A DNA stretch of 33,518 nucleotides from an uncultured bacterium (GTDB lineage: Bacteria > Spirochaetota > UBA4802 > UB4802): contig CALEUQ010000013.1 in the NCBI GenBank assembly GCA_937920495.1, positions 1 to 33,518 of the forward strand. The letters are read 5' to 3'. The position numbers and the translations under genes are program-made. The notes under the pieces were generated by a model. The model was given only the letters and a program-made list of their open reading frames with translations. It was not told the origin of the DNA and did not search any database. Shown here one piece after another: positions 22,350 through 30,816 of the stretch. Numbering within the stretch: position 1 is the stretch's first letter; every line of letters begins with the position of its first letter.

Positions 22350-23744
22350 ATGAAACGGCTGATATTTTTGAGTACCCCAGTATGGTTATTTGTCTTAATT
22401 ATAATTACTCTTTTTATTGTGTATTCTGAAAAGTCTTATGCAGATAATTTTACTAATGCAAACGTATCTGATTGTGTACAGATGGCTCTGCAAAATAATA
22501 TAAATATCAAAATGGCAATGGAAGATGTCAATGCTGCATCACTTAATCTTAAAATAACAAAAGGCAGCAATAGTATTCAGGTAAATGGAACAGTACAAAC
22601 AATAGAGATATTAAAATCAGATGCTGCAAATAGTTCTTTTAATGTACCCGGGAAAGATACACTGATAGGATTATTTATTGGTGCACAGGCCAGCTACAAA
22701 CTGTATGATGCAAATAAAAGTAATTATGAACGATTGCGTATACTTGAGTATAATAACGTGGCATTGACAGCTTTGAAAGTAAAAAATAATATTATTCGTG
22801 ATGTTAAAATTGCGTTTTATCAGCTGGCTTTTGCAAAAAAGAAAAGTGAATTACTGGAAAAATTAATTAAAAGTTTTGAAATAAAATATGCTAATGTTGA
22901 GCAGTTATTTAAAAATGGTCAACGAACCATGCTTGACGTTTCGCGTGCGCAGGTGGATCTTACTAATGCTAAACTCAATTATCAAAGAGCTCAGAACGAG
23001 GTAGCAATTGCAAAAAGTAAGTTGTTGTCACTTATGGGAATGCAAATTGACACATTTGATATAAATACTACAGATTTTGAGATTGATAGTAATATAAAAG
23101 AATTACCATATAATGTGGATGAATTGCTTCAAATTGCCATGCAGTATTCTTTTGATATAAAATCCGCTGACATTACACAGGAAATTGCAAAGGTACAGAT
23201 TGATATTGAAAAAGACAGGCGTTTTCCAGTGATAAATCTTATTGCCTCAGTAGGATATGAGAACAGGGCTATACAAAATGGTTCTTTTATAGAGTCGTTG
23301 TCGGAAAGGGATAACTGGAAACCAACTATGCATGCAGGTGTAAGTGCCAATTTCCCAATTTTTACCAGTGGTGTTTTGTCTTCCAGTATTGATCGTGCAG
23401 CTGTTTCATATAACAAGGCATTGTATAATAGTAAAACTACTATAGATACATTGTCGGGAAATATTAAGAGTTATTATAATACAATGAAGGATATTAAAGT
23501 ACAGCTGGACATATCACGGCAACTTATAGAAAATGCAAGAAAATATCTGGAACTGGTACAGAAGAACTATGACAGGGGGATCATAACGCAGAACGAATTA
23601 CAGGATGCTGAGTTGAATTATATTAATGTTGCTATTGATTATATTAAGATTCTAAGTGATTACTATATCAATTACAATCAATTGATACATTTATTATGTG
23701 TTGAGGAAACTATTTTGTTTTCAAAAGAGGGTAATCCAAAATGA
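22350..23744 (+). CDS. TolC-family outer-membrane efflux protein
   Basis: About 464 residues. A signal peptide (KRLIFLSTPVWLFVLIIITLFIVY...SYA) is followed by two homologous halves of long amphipathic helices, as in TolC/OEP proteins. NVSDCVQMALQNNINIKMAMEDV and ELLQIAMQYSFDIKSADI begin the two repeats. FKNGQRTMLDVSRAQVDLTNAKLNYQRAQNEVAIAKSKLLSLMG and YDRGIITQNELQDAELNYINVAIDYIK are the matching coiled-coil hairpins. It forms the outer-membrane exit of a tripartite pump with the downstream adaptor, ATPase and permease. The start is uncertain: TTG 22344 has the best spacing from AAGGA (22332-22336), ATG 22350 is shown, and ATG 22338 is too close. The stop overlaps the next start by 4 nt. Confidence 0.9.
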   Translation: MKRLIFLSTPVWLFVLIIITLFIVYSEKSYADNFTNANVSDCVQMALQNNINIKMAMEDVNAASLNLKITKGSNSIQVNGTVQTIEILKSDAANSSFNVPGKDTLIGLFIGAQASYKLYDANKSNYERLRILEYNNVALTALKVKNNIIRDVKIAFYQLAFAKKKSELLEKLIKSFEIKYANVEQLFKNGQRTMLDVSRAQVDLTNAKLNYQRAQNEVAIAKSKLLSLMGMQIDTFDINTTDFEIDSNIKELPYNVDELLQIAMQYSFDIKSADITQEIAKVQIDIEKDRRFPVINLIASVGYENRAIQNGSFIESLSERDNWKPTMHAGVSANFPIFTSGVLSSSIDRAAVSYNKALYNSKTTIDTLSGNIKSYYNTMKDIKVQLDISRQLIENARKYLELVQKNYDRGIITQNELQDAELNYINVAIDYIKILSDYYINYNQLIHLLCVEETILFSKEGNPK

Positions 23745-24850
23745 TAAAACAAATACTTTTAGATAATAAGAAAAAAATCATTATTGCTGGTATAATCGTT
23801 ATTGCCATTATACTGATATATACGTTGCGTTCTGGTGTTGATGATGCAGACTATATATATGATTACGAAAAATTAAGTATAGGCGAAATATCTAAAACGA
23901 TATCAACAACCGGGACCATTGAACTTTTAGATCCTGTTTCTATATTATGCCAGGTTAATGGTGTTGTTCAAAAAGTGTATGTGGATTTTAATCAGTATGT
24001 TAATAAAAATCAATTATTAGCTGTCATAGATGCTGGTAATCTTCAAAATGATATAGTAAAAATGCAAAAGCGAATAGAGCAATTAAATATAGACCTTAAA
24101 AATATGGAAAATGATTTAAAGGTTAAAAAAAGCATGTATAAAGAGAATATGATATCTCGCAGTGCTCTTGAAATGGCTGAGAATGAATATAAAAAGATGC
24201 AGTTAACGTATAGCCAGGTACAGATCGATTACAAAAATTTGCTTCAGATGCAGACAAATACTCGAATTTATGCCCCCATCAGTGGTATCATTGTTTCACG
24301 CGATATTAACGAAGCTGATCCGGTAAGCTGGAATAAGCGCTTGTTTCTGATGGTACGCGATTTAAAAACCATGAAGATTACGGTGGTAATTGATGAAACT
24401 GATATAGGCAAAGTCAAAAGTGATCAAAAAATCAAATTTACAGTGAATGCATATCCCGATCAAATATTTACCGGGGTTATAAAACAAATACGCTTTAACC
24501 CGTTGAACAGGGGAGGGGTTATAACCTATGATGCGGTTGGATTGTGTGATAATCCCCAATCATTATTAAAACCGGGTATGACAGCTATCGTAACCCTTGA
24601 GGTTGATAAAAAACATAATGTAATGCGAATATCTAATGATGCGTTTACAGTAATCCCACCATTTATTGATAAGTACAAACTTGATAAGGATAAAAAATAT
24701 ATCTGGAAAAAGAAGAAAGGCGATATCGTACCAATTGAAGTGCAAACCGGGTTAACTGGTGACGCGTATACTGAGATAAAAAAAGGTGATATAAAACCTG
24801 GAGACACCGTGCTTATACGTGTCAGAAAAAAAATTTCAATTAAGAAATAG
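23741..24850 (+). CDS. MacA-like periplasmic adaptor (HlyD/membrane fusion protein)
   Basis: 369 residues. An N-terminal membrane anchor (about 11-28, IIIAGIIVIAIILIYTL) is followed by a first biotinyl-lipoyl-like half (TISTTGTIELLDPVSILCQVNGVVQKVYVDFNQYV). A coiled-coil hairpin comes next (about 105-165, MQKRIEQLNIDLKNMENDLK onward), then the second lipoyl half RIYAPISGIIVSRDINEADPV. A beta-barrel domain with PGMTAIVTL and a membrane-proximal C-terminal domain complete it. The order is that of MacA. It bridges the inner-membrane ABC permease and the TolC homologue. ATGA overlap with the preceding gene indicates translational coupling. The substrate could be a lipid, peptide or antibiotic and is not predictable. 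Confidence 0.9.
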   Translation: MIKQILLDNKKKIIIAGIIVIAIILIYTLRSGVDDADYIYDYEKLSIGEISKTISTTGTIELLDPVSILCQVNGVVQKVYVDFNQYVNKNQLLAVIDAGNLQNDIVKMQKRIEQLNIDLKNMENDLKVKKSMYKENMISRSALEMAENEYKKMQLTYSQVQIDYKNLLQMQTNTRIYAPISGIIVSRDINEADPVSWNKRLFLMVRDLKTMKITVVIDETDIGKVKSDQKIKFTVNAYPDQIFTGVIKQIRFNPLNRGGVITYDAVGLCDNPQSLLKPGMTAIVTLEVDKKHNVMRISNDAFTVIPPFIDKYKLDKDKKYIWKKKKGDIVPIEVQTGLTGDAYTEIKKGDIKPGDTVLIRVRKKISIKK

Positions 24851-24860
24851 TTATTCCAAT

Positions 24861-25580
24861 ATGAGTATTCCAATTATAGACATTGATAACTTACAAAAAA
24901 TTTATAAATTGAGCCAGGAAGTTTCGGTTCACGCTTTAAGGGGTGTTAGCCTAAAGGTGAAAAGAGGTGAATTTGTTGCCATAATGGGGGCTTCTGGTTC
25001 AGGCAAATCCACATTTATGAATATTTTAGGCTTTCTGGATACGCCCACTTCAGGAAAATACATCTTAGATGGGATTGATGGCACATCATTAAACGATAAT
25101 CAGAAAGCTGAAATCAGAAACAGAAAGATTGGCTTTGTATTCCAGGGTTTTAATCTTTTATCAAGAACTCCGGCTATAGAGAATGTGGAAATGCCGTTAT
25201 TCTACAGGGGTGGCTTTACTCATGAGGAGATGAAACAACGGGCAAAAAAACTACTGGCAATGGTTGGCTTATCTGGCAGGGAGATGCATCATCCCAATGA
25301 GCTGTCGGGCGGTGAGCAGCAGCGTGTTGCTATTGCACGGGCGCTTATCAATGACCCGGCAATTCTGCTGGCAGATGAGCCTACAGGGAATTTAGATACC
25401 AAAAATACAAAAGAGATAATGAATGTATTCACCAAATTAAACAAAGAGTACAATATCACTATTGTTATGGTAACTCATGAACCTGATGTTGCCGAATATG
25501 CCGATAGAAAAGTAGTATTTAAAGATGGTTTGATTATTGATGATAGACCAATTAGAAAGTTGAAAAAAAGCAGAACATAA
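24861..25580 (+). CDS. MacB/LolD-type ABC transporter ATPase
   Basis: 239 residues. Visible motifs are Walker A GASGSGKST, the Q-loop region VFQGFNLLSRTPAIENVEMPL, the signature LSGGEQQRVAIARAL, Walker B AILLADEPTGNLD and the switch histidine in MVTHEPD. The LSRTPAIENVEMPL stretch is typical of the MacB/LolD/FtsE-like subfamily that works by mechanotransmission. In MacB itself ATPase and permease are fused, while here the permease is a separate gene 1 bp downstream. ATG 24861 fits the family N terminus. An upstream in-frame GTG (24819) would overlap the adaptor gene and adds residues without similarity. The ribosome-binding site is weak, so coupling to the adaptor gene is likely. Confidence 0.92.
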   Translation: MSIPIIDIDNLQKIYKLSQEVSVHALRGVSLKVKRGEFVAIMGASGSGKSTFMNILGFLDTPTSGKYILDGIDGTSLNDNQKAEIRNRKIGFVFQGFNLLSRTPAIENVEMPLFYRGGFTHEEMKQRAKKLLAMVGLSGREMHHPNELSGGEQQRVAIARALINDPAILLADEPTGNLDTKNTKEIMNVFTKLNKEYNITIVMVTHEPDVAEYADRKVVFKDGLIIDDRPIRKLKKSRT

Positions 25581-25581
25581 C

Positions 25582-26760
25582 ATGGAATTTACAAATCTTT
25601 TAATCACAGCACTCAGGTCACTTGCAAAGAATAAAATACGTTCAATTCTTACCAGCATCGGTATTGTAATAGGTGTTTCCTCAGTTATAGTGATGATTGG
25701 TATAGGGAAAAGTGCTCAGATTGCTGTTGAGGAACGGGTAGGTACTTATGGCAAAAATGCTATGGAGATTGCTTCATTCCACAATTTGCTCACAGTTGCT
25801 GATGCTGTAAATATTAGCAGTAAATTTCCACAAGTTCAATATACTTCAATTATTATTGCAAAGTCAAATGTACAGGTAAATTATAAAGACCGTTCAACCA
25901 TAAGTGGGATGTATGGTGTGGAAAATGATTATTTTAAAATGAAATTGTGGCCTTTAACCTCGGGTAGATATTTTACTGATAGTGAGATGTCAACACATGA
26001 AAAGGTTGTTATAATAGGTTCTACTATAATGCGTGATCTCTTTATTTATGAAGAGCCTGTTGGGAAGATTTTAATTATAAACAATGTACCTTTTAAGGTA
26101 ATTGGGGTGTTATCAGAATTAGGTGAATCCTTTGGAGGAAAGGATTTTGATAATGTAGTGATAATACCATATGGTGCGGCGCAGCGAAAAATTATTGGGA
26201 ACAATAACATTGACCGTATCTATGTATCTGTATATTCAGACAAACAGATGGATGAAGCAGTAGAGCAGATTAAGAATTATCTATATAGAGTTCATGCAGT
26301 ACCTGCTGATTCAAATGAGTTCCGGATTACAACCAGCAAGCAAAAACTTGAGATGGCTGAATACATATCAAAAACATTATCGATGTTACTGGCGGGTATT
26401 GCTTCTATCTCGCTTTTTGTGGGTGGCGTTGGCATAATGAATATTATGCTTGTTTCTGTGAGTGAGCGTACACGGGAAATAGGCATACGGATGGCAATTG
26501 GCGCAAAAAGACGTGATATATTAAGCCAGTTTTTAATAGAATCAGTAACATTGAGCGGGTTGGGTGGTATTTTTGGAATCATTCTGGGATTATGTGTGTA
26601 CTATCTCATAACCTATATAGTTGACTGGCCATATATATTTTCTGTAACATCTATCCTGCTGTCATTTCTATTTGCATGTGCGGTGGGTATATTTTTTGGT
26701 TACTATCCTGCAAAAAAAGCTGCTGATTTAAAGCCAATTGAAGCGTTGCGATATGAATAA
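25582..26760 (+). CDS. MacB-like ABC transporter permease (FtsX domain)
   Basis: 392 residues. The N-terminal membrane helix follows LITALRSLAKNKIRSILTSIGIVIGVSSVI, the MacB_PCD start. A periplasmic domain of about 220 residues comes next. Three C-terminal helices form the FtsX core with SISLFVGGVGIMNIMLVSVSERTREIGIRMAIGAKRRDIL and FFGYYPAKKAADLKPIEALRYE, both near-consensus. It acts in the inner membrane with the ATPase at 24861 and delivers substrate to the adaptor and outer channel. The gene ends the operon. Mobile element D begins 15 bp after its stop, and the element's GC-rich hairpin could act as a barrier to transcription, though no proper U-tract is seen. Confidence 0.92.
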   Translation: MEFTNLLITALRSLAKNKIRSILTSIGIVIGVSSVIVMIGIGKSAQIAVEERVGTYGKNAMEIASFHNLLTVADAVNISSKFPQVQYTSIIIAKSNVQVNYKDRSTISGMYGVENDYFKMKLWPLTSGRYFTDSEMSTHEKVVIIGSTIMRDLFIYEEPVGKILIINNVPFKVIGVLSELGESFGGKDFDNVVIIPYGAAQRKIIGNNNIDRIYVSVYSDKQMDEAVEQIKNYLYRVHAVPADSNEFRITTSKQKLEMAEYISKTLSMLLAGIASISLFVGGVGIMNIMLVSVSERTREIGIRMAIGAKRRDILSQFLIESVTLSGLGGIFGIILGLCVYYLITYIVDWPYIFSVTSILLSFLFACAVGIFFGYYPAKKAADLKPIEALRYE

Positions 26761-26775
26761 ATAGTGATATAAAAA

Positions 26776-26895
26776 CACGATTTATTCCTTAAATAAAATT
26801 TGTGAACATAATAAACATATTGTACACCCACGCCGCCGAAGACGGCGGGGGTGTGCATCTTTTTATTAAGAAATATTTTTAAGGAATTATTAGTG
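26776..26895 (-). mobile_element. MITE-like element, copy D (120 bp, 9-bp target duplication)
   Basis: Best preserved copy. On the plus strand it starts CACGATTTATTCCTTAAATA and ends TTTTTAAGGAATTATTAGTG, and the inverted ends agree at most of 18 positions. The centre is GTACACCCACGCCGCCGAAG paired with GGCGGGGGTGTGCA. It is flanked by perfect 9-bp repeats ATATAAAAA (26767-26775 and 26896-26904). The match extends 5 bp further left (TAGTG), which makes the exact ends ambiguous by that amount. The outgoing plus-strand GTG runs into ATA TAA, so no gene is opened here. Confidence 0.85.
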
Positions 26896-27047
26896 ATATA
26901 AAAAAATTTTTTTACTTAAATCCTTTCAAGTCATAATCCATATTTTTCCGATATTATATACGACATAAAAAAATAATAGTTTTATATTGTTTATCCCGGT
27001 TGAAATATTGCGAATTCAGGGGGAGTATTATGGAGAGGTGATATACA

Positions 27048-27938
27048 TTGAAAGATATTATAGCTATTAAACGTTTCAAGCGGTTTTTGCAGATTGAAAA
27101 GGGGCTTTCACCTAATTCTATTTATTCATACACATACGATTTAAAAAAATTTTCTGATTTTTTAGCGCGTAAAAACAAAACAATACTCAATGCTTCACAG
27201 GACGATGTGGAGCAGTTTTTATTTTTTGAAAAAAATAAAAAAAGAAATTCAGCGCGGACGCTGGCTCGTTCACTGGCAGCAATACGACAGTTTTATAATT
27301 ATATGGCAAGCATTGAAAATATTAGCAATCCAACAGTAAAAATTGAAACCCCTCATTTCCAGAAAGCATTGCCTGATTTTTTGTCAATAGAGGAAATTGA
27401 CAGACTATTTGCATCAATCAGTGAAGATGATCTGTATCAGCTGCGTGATAAGGCAATATTTGAATTATTGTATTCGGCAGGTTTACGGATATCCGAGGCA
27501 GTAGAATTAAAGGTGATTGATGTTGATTTAAAAAACAAGTTTTTAAAAGTATTGGGGAAAGGAAATAAAGAACGAATTGTGCCAATTGGCGATGAAGCCA
27601 AACGCCTGATAGAAAAATATCTGAATAATTCACGCCCACTCATACTGGGAAACCGAATAAGTGAATATCTATTTATAAGCAAGAAGGGCGGTATGTTGAA
27701 TAGAAAATCAGTGTGGCGATTGCTAAAAGGATACGCAAGATTAGTTGATATACGTAAAAATATCACTCCTCATACATTGCGCCATTCATTTGCTACCCAT
27801 CTACTTGAGCGCGGTGCAGATCTCAGGGCTGTACAGGAGTTGCTGGGCCATGTTGATATTTCCACAACACAAATTTACACACATTTAGCACGCAAACAAT
27901 TGCAGGAAATTCACAAACGGTTCCATCCAAAAAGTTGA
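27048..27938 (+). CDS. xerD: tyrosine recombinase XerC/XerD
   Basis: 296 residues. Xer recombinases resolve chromosome dimers at dif by two strand exchanges. The N-terminal SAM-like DNA-binding domain (about 5-90) starts FKRFLQIEKGLSPNSIYSY. The catalytic residues are all present: Arg147 in GLRISE, Lys171 in LGKGNKER, His242 and Arg245 in HTLRHSFATHLL, His268 in LLGHVDIST and Tyr277 in TQIYTHL. The overall pattern fits XerD slightly better than XerC, but this is not certain. The start is TTG 27048, with GGAGAGGTG about 9 nt upstream. No integrated element borders it, so I read it as a housekeeping recombinase rather than an integrase. The stop overlaps the neighbourhood of the next gene's possible starts. 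Confidence 0.88.
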   Translation: MKDIIAIKRFKRFLQIEKGLSPNSIYSYTYDLKKFSDFLARKNKTILNASQDDVEQFLFFEKNKKRNSARTLARSLAAIRQFYNYMASIENISNPTVKIETPHFQKALPDFLSIEEIDRLFASISEDDLYQLRDKAIFELLYSAGLRISEAVELKVIDVDLKNKFLKVLGKGNKERIVPIGDEAKRLIEKYLNNSRPLILGNRISEYLFISKKGGMLNRKSVWRLLKGYARLVDIRKNITPHTLRHSFATHLLERGADLRAVQELLGHVDISTTQIYTHLARKQLQEIHKRFHPKS

Positions 27939-27955
27939 TGGTACAGGTAATTACT

Positions 27956-29095
27956 ATGTCGATAGCTCAAGTTCTCAGATGGTTGTTGATAGTCGTTATT
28001 ATGATAGCAGGTTGTGTGCCTCCACCTGAATATATGGCTAAAACTGGAAAAAGAATTGGACTGGATAATGATTATATCAGAGTTCTTTTGTTGAAGGATC
28101 AATATAAAGTTGAAGTAGTAACCACAGCCAAAACAAAAGTAATACAGCCGGCAAATAATACTATAATATATAATGCTGATGCAAAGCGTTTTGTGTTTTT
28201 TGACAATCAGTTAACACAGCCGTTACAGTTTGAAACATGGAATAATGAAATACAGGTGAATGGAATAACAGTAAGAGGTATGATACAGCTTCATCCTGTG
28301 GTAGGCAAAATACAGGTAGTAAATGTTTTAAAAATGAATGAGTATCTTTCGGGAGTGTTGCCTTCAGAAATAATGCCGGGCTGGCCAATGGAAGTACTCA
28401 AAGCACAGGCTGTTGCAGCACGAACATATGCATATTATCATCTTATAAAAAACAACAGTACTTACTTTGACCTTGATGCAACTGGTAATTTCCAGGTTTA
28501 TAAAGGTAAAGCAGTTGAGACTGAAGCAACCAACAAAGCAGTGGAAAGTACCGCAGGTATTATAATGACGTATAACAATAAACCAATACTTGCATATTTT
28601 CACTCTACATGTGGTGGGAAAACTACAGATGATAAATTTGTATGGCAGGGTGAGGATTTACCATATCTGACATCAGTGGTTTGTCCTTATTGTAAAAATT
28701 CGCCTCATTACAGCTGGAAGGTTGAACTCACATTACATGATATTTATGAAGCTCTGGTAAAACGCTATCAGTCAGTGGGAAAGATTAAAGCAATAACATT
28801 AGGACGGGAAGATACCAGAGTTACGGTTGTAAAAATAGAACATGCTAATGGCATCATCAGGATGAGTGGTAATGATTTTCGTTTAATGTTTGATGCAAAA
28901 AAGATAAAAAGTCTGTATTTTGAAGCAAAGCAAACACCAGCAGGTTTAGTACTCACAGGCTATGGATGGGGGCATGGCGTTGGTATGTGTCAGTGGGGTG
29001 CAAAGGAGATGGCACAGCAAGGTATGCGTTTTGACCAGATCCTTAAGTTTTACTACAGGGGAATACACATTATGACATATAATTTACAAAAGTGA
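27956..29095 (+). CDS. SpoIID/LytB-domain lipoprotein (peptidoglycan-acting)
   Basis: 379 residues. The lipoprotein signal MSIAQVLRWLLIVVIMIAGC has Cys20 as acylation site. The SpoIID domain shows VVNVLKMNEYLSGVLPSEIMPGWPMEVLKAQAVAARTYAYYHL (about 100-145), then FHSTCGGKTT and a CPYC pair. The C-terminal hallmark is GYGWGHGVGMCQWGAKEMAQQG. SpoIID-type enzymes are lytic transglycosylases that act on denuded glycan strands, and relatives occur widely in diderms. The product should be exported and lipid-anchored. ATG 27956 has ACAGG about 8 nt upstream. ATG 27938 overlaps the recombinase stop codon (TGATG) and is an alternative that would lengthen the signal by 6 residues. Both genes point the same way and may be co-transcribed. 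Confidence 0.88.
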   Translation: MSIAQVLRWLLIVVIMIAGCVPPPEYMAKTGKRIGLDNDYIRVLLLKDQYKVEVVTTAKTKVIQPANNTIIYNADAKRFVFFDNQLTQPLQFETWNNEIQVNGITVRGMIQLHPVVGKIQVVNVLKMNEYLSGVLPSEIMPGWPMEVLKAQAVAARTYAYYHLIKNNSTYFDLDATGNFQVYKGKAVETEATNKAVESTAGIIMTYNNKPILAYFHSTCGGKTTDDKFVWQGEDLPYLTSVVCPYCKNSPHYSWKVELTLHDIYEALVKRYQSVGKIKAITLGREDTRVTVVKIEHANGIIRMSGNDFRLMFDAKKIKSLYFEAKQTPAGLVLTGYGWGHGVGMCQWGAKEMAQQGMRFDQILKFYYRGIHIMTYNLQK

Positions 29096-29399
29096 TAGGC
29101 TCATTCCGGAATTTTGGGAAAATTATAAGTATATATAGAATGCGTTGTACAATAGTGGTAATGAATGGTTTCGCAGAACGAATTAACATAAACATAAAAG
29201 ATATGCAGGTAAAGGAATACGAGAAGTAAGATTTTGAATATTATAGTTTAAACATACTGTGCCAATCAATCTCTGAAAGTCAAATCTAATGTTAATTTAT
29301 AGTTTTAATCTGGATAATTGAAAATAGGAAAAATATAATTAGATTGACTGATTTATATTTATATGATCCAGTATGCTATACTGTGCCAGGAGAAAGTCT
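29096..29399. other. non-coding region before the cytochrome gene
   Basis: 304 bp of AT-rich sequence without a credible frame. It ends with the extended -10 promoter described separately. I see no repeat or structured RNA in it. Confidence 0.5.
29374..29382 (+). promoter_or_regulatory. extended -10 promoter for the cytochrome/barrel genes
   Basis: TGCTATACT combines the extended TG motif with a -10 box one base off consensus, while the -35 region (near 29354) is weak. The predicted transcription start near 29389 falls at the AGGAG, giving a leader of only about 11 nt before ATG 29400. Confidence 0.5.
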
Positions 29400-30770
29400 A
29401 TGAAGAAGTCTATGAAGAAGATTAATATAAGTATTCTTTTACTACTCTCTGGAATATGTATTGTTGCTTTAGCTCAGACAGAAAAATTTGGTGAAGCATT
29501 ACATGGATTATATACATACAAGGATTTTCAAAGATCTACATATTGCCGTCAATGCCATGTAGAAATTTATTATCAATGGCAAAAGAGTATGATGGCACAG
29601 GCCTTTGTACATCACTGGGACGAAATTGAATATTTTGATCTGGCAGTCACTCACGGCATGCGCAATCCAAAGTTTAAACCTGTTGCCGATGGTTGTAATG
29701 GTTGCCATGCTCCATTTTCGTTTATGGCAGGAGATACTCCGCCACCTCGCCCTGACAAAAAATCGATGGCAAATGAAGGGGTAAGTTGTGATGTGTGTCA
29801 TACTATAGTATCGTATAAACAGGACGAACAATATAATTTCAGTTATTTTTCCAAACCGGGAAGAACAAAGTTTGGGCCAAGGGGCGGAAAGAACTCGCCA
29901 GCTCATGATATAGTAAAATCCGAATTAATTACAAAACCAGAATTTTGTGCAAATTGCCATAATGAAAAAAGCCCATGGGGAGTATGGGTAAAAGCAACAT
30001 ATAACGAATGGAAAGAAGGCCCATACAGCAAAGAAGGAGTTATATGCCAGACATGCCATATGCCAAAGGCTTCCGGGAAGCGAGCTAAAACGGATAACAA
30101 ATTGTATGATGACCTGAAACAGCATACATTCCATGGTGGACATTCCCCTGCAAAATACAATGGTGCAATTGATGTGCTGGTATATCCAGATACTGATTTT
30201 GTAGAACCGGGTATGAAAACTAAAATATCTGTATATTTATATAATCAGAAATGTGGCCATAAAGTACCCACAGGTTCAGTTGAAGACAGGCTTTTGTATT
30301 TGCATGTTGAGGCAATTGATAGCAAAGGTAATGTGTATCATCTTAAAGTTGATAAAAAAGGATTTCCTGGTGAAGAATATACTATTGCATCACGGGAAAA
30401 GGCATATCAGGATTTTGCAGAGATGATGGATGTGCCAGCAGGTTTTGATGGCATAATCCGCGAAGATGTTCCTGTTGGGGATAGAATATTCAGAATGCCA
30501 TACTTTACCCAAAACGGAACCATGACCATTGCGCAATGGAATACAGCAACATTTGGTGTGGATTACAGAATTGCTCCAAGGGAAACCAAAGTAGAAACAT
30601 ATACATGGACTGTCCCTGATACTGTACCTCCAGGTCCGTTGACAATACGAGCTACATTATATTATCAATTGCTGGTACGGCCAGTTGCACAATTTTTAAA
30701 AGTGCCTGAGTCTGAGTCCAAAGACAGGATGATAAATACCGATGTGGCAACAATTGATGTTATATATTAA
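29400..30770 (+). CDS. pentahaem c-type cytochrome (cytochrome c554-like domain)
   Basis: 456 residues, secreted. The signal peptide ends near ALA/QTEKFG (residue 26). Five CxxCH haem-attachment motifs are visible: CRQCH (49-53), CNGCH (99-103), CDVCH (130-134), CANCH (183-187) and CQTCH (216-220). The arrangement, with TYCRQCHVEIYYQWQKS near the start, recalls the cytochrome c554 group. The remaining 230 residues carry no haem site, appear beta-rich and include CGHKVPTGS, a motif seen in secreted multihaem proteins. It likely moves electrons in the periplasm or at the cell surface. ATG 29400 has AGGAG 7 nt upstream. A 12-bp direct repeat (TCTATGAAGAAG, twice) lies at the start, so ATG 29412 is possible. 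Only 46 bp separate it from the barrel gene. Confidence 0.88.
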   Translation: MKKSMKKINISILLLLSGICIVALAQTEKFGEALHGLYTYKDFQRSTYCRQCHVEIYYQWQKSMMAQAFVHHWDEIEYFDLAVTHGMRNPKFKPVADGCNGCHAPFSFMAGDTPPPRPDKKSMANEGVSCDVCHTIVSYKQDEQYNFSYFSKPGRTKFGPRGGKNSPAHDIVKSELITKPEFCANCHNEKSPWGVWVKATYNEWKEGPYSKEGVICQTCHMPKASGKRAKTDNKLYDDLKQHTFHGGHSPAKYNGAIDVLVYPDTDFVEPGMKTKISVYLYNQKCGHKVPTGSVEDRLLYLHVEAIDSKGNVYHLKVDKKGFPGEEYTIASREKAYQDFAEMMDVPAGFDGIIREDVPVGDRIFRMPYFTQNGTMTIAQWNTATFGVDYRIAPRETKVETYTWTVPDTVPPGPLTIRATLYYQLLVRPVAQFLKVPESESKDRMINTDVATIDVIY

Positions 30771-30816
30771 ATAAAGACAGTAGATGTTTGTGAAATCCTT
30801 TTTCAGGGGGTGTTCA

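Noticed and set aside
26776..26895. The repeat family as XerCD-mobilised dif-like sites (IMEX type), given the xer gene at 27048
   Set aside because: The arms contain TTATGTT-like words, but every intact copy has 9-bp target duplications, which Xer integration does not make. The xer gene looks like a housekeeping recombinase.
3541..26895. CRISPR array or regularly spaced repeats
   Set aside because: The repeat copies are dispersed over 23 kb in both orientations without spacers, and no cas genes are present.
27048..27938. Phage or genomic-island integrase
   Set aside because: Length, catalytic pattern and lack of flanking att-like repeats or cargo fit a XerC/D housekeeping recombinase.
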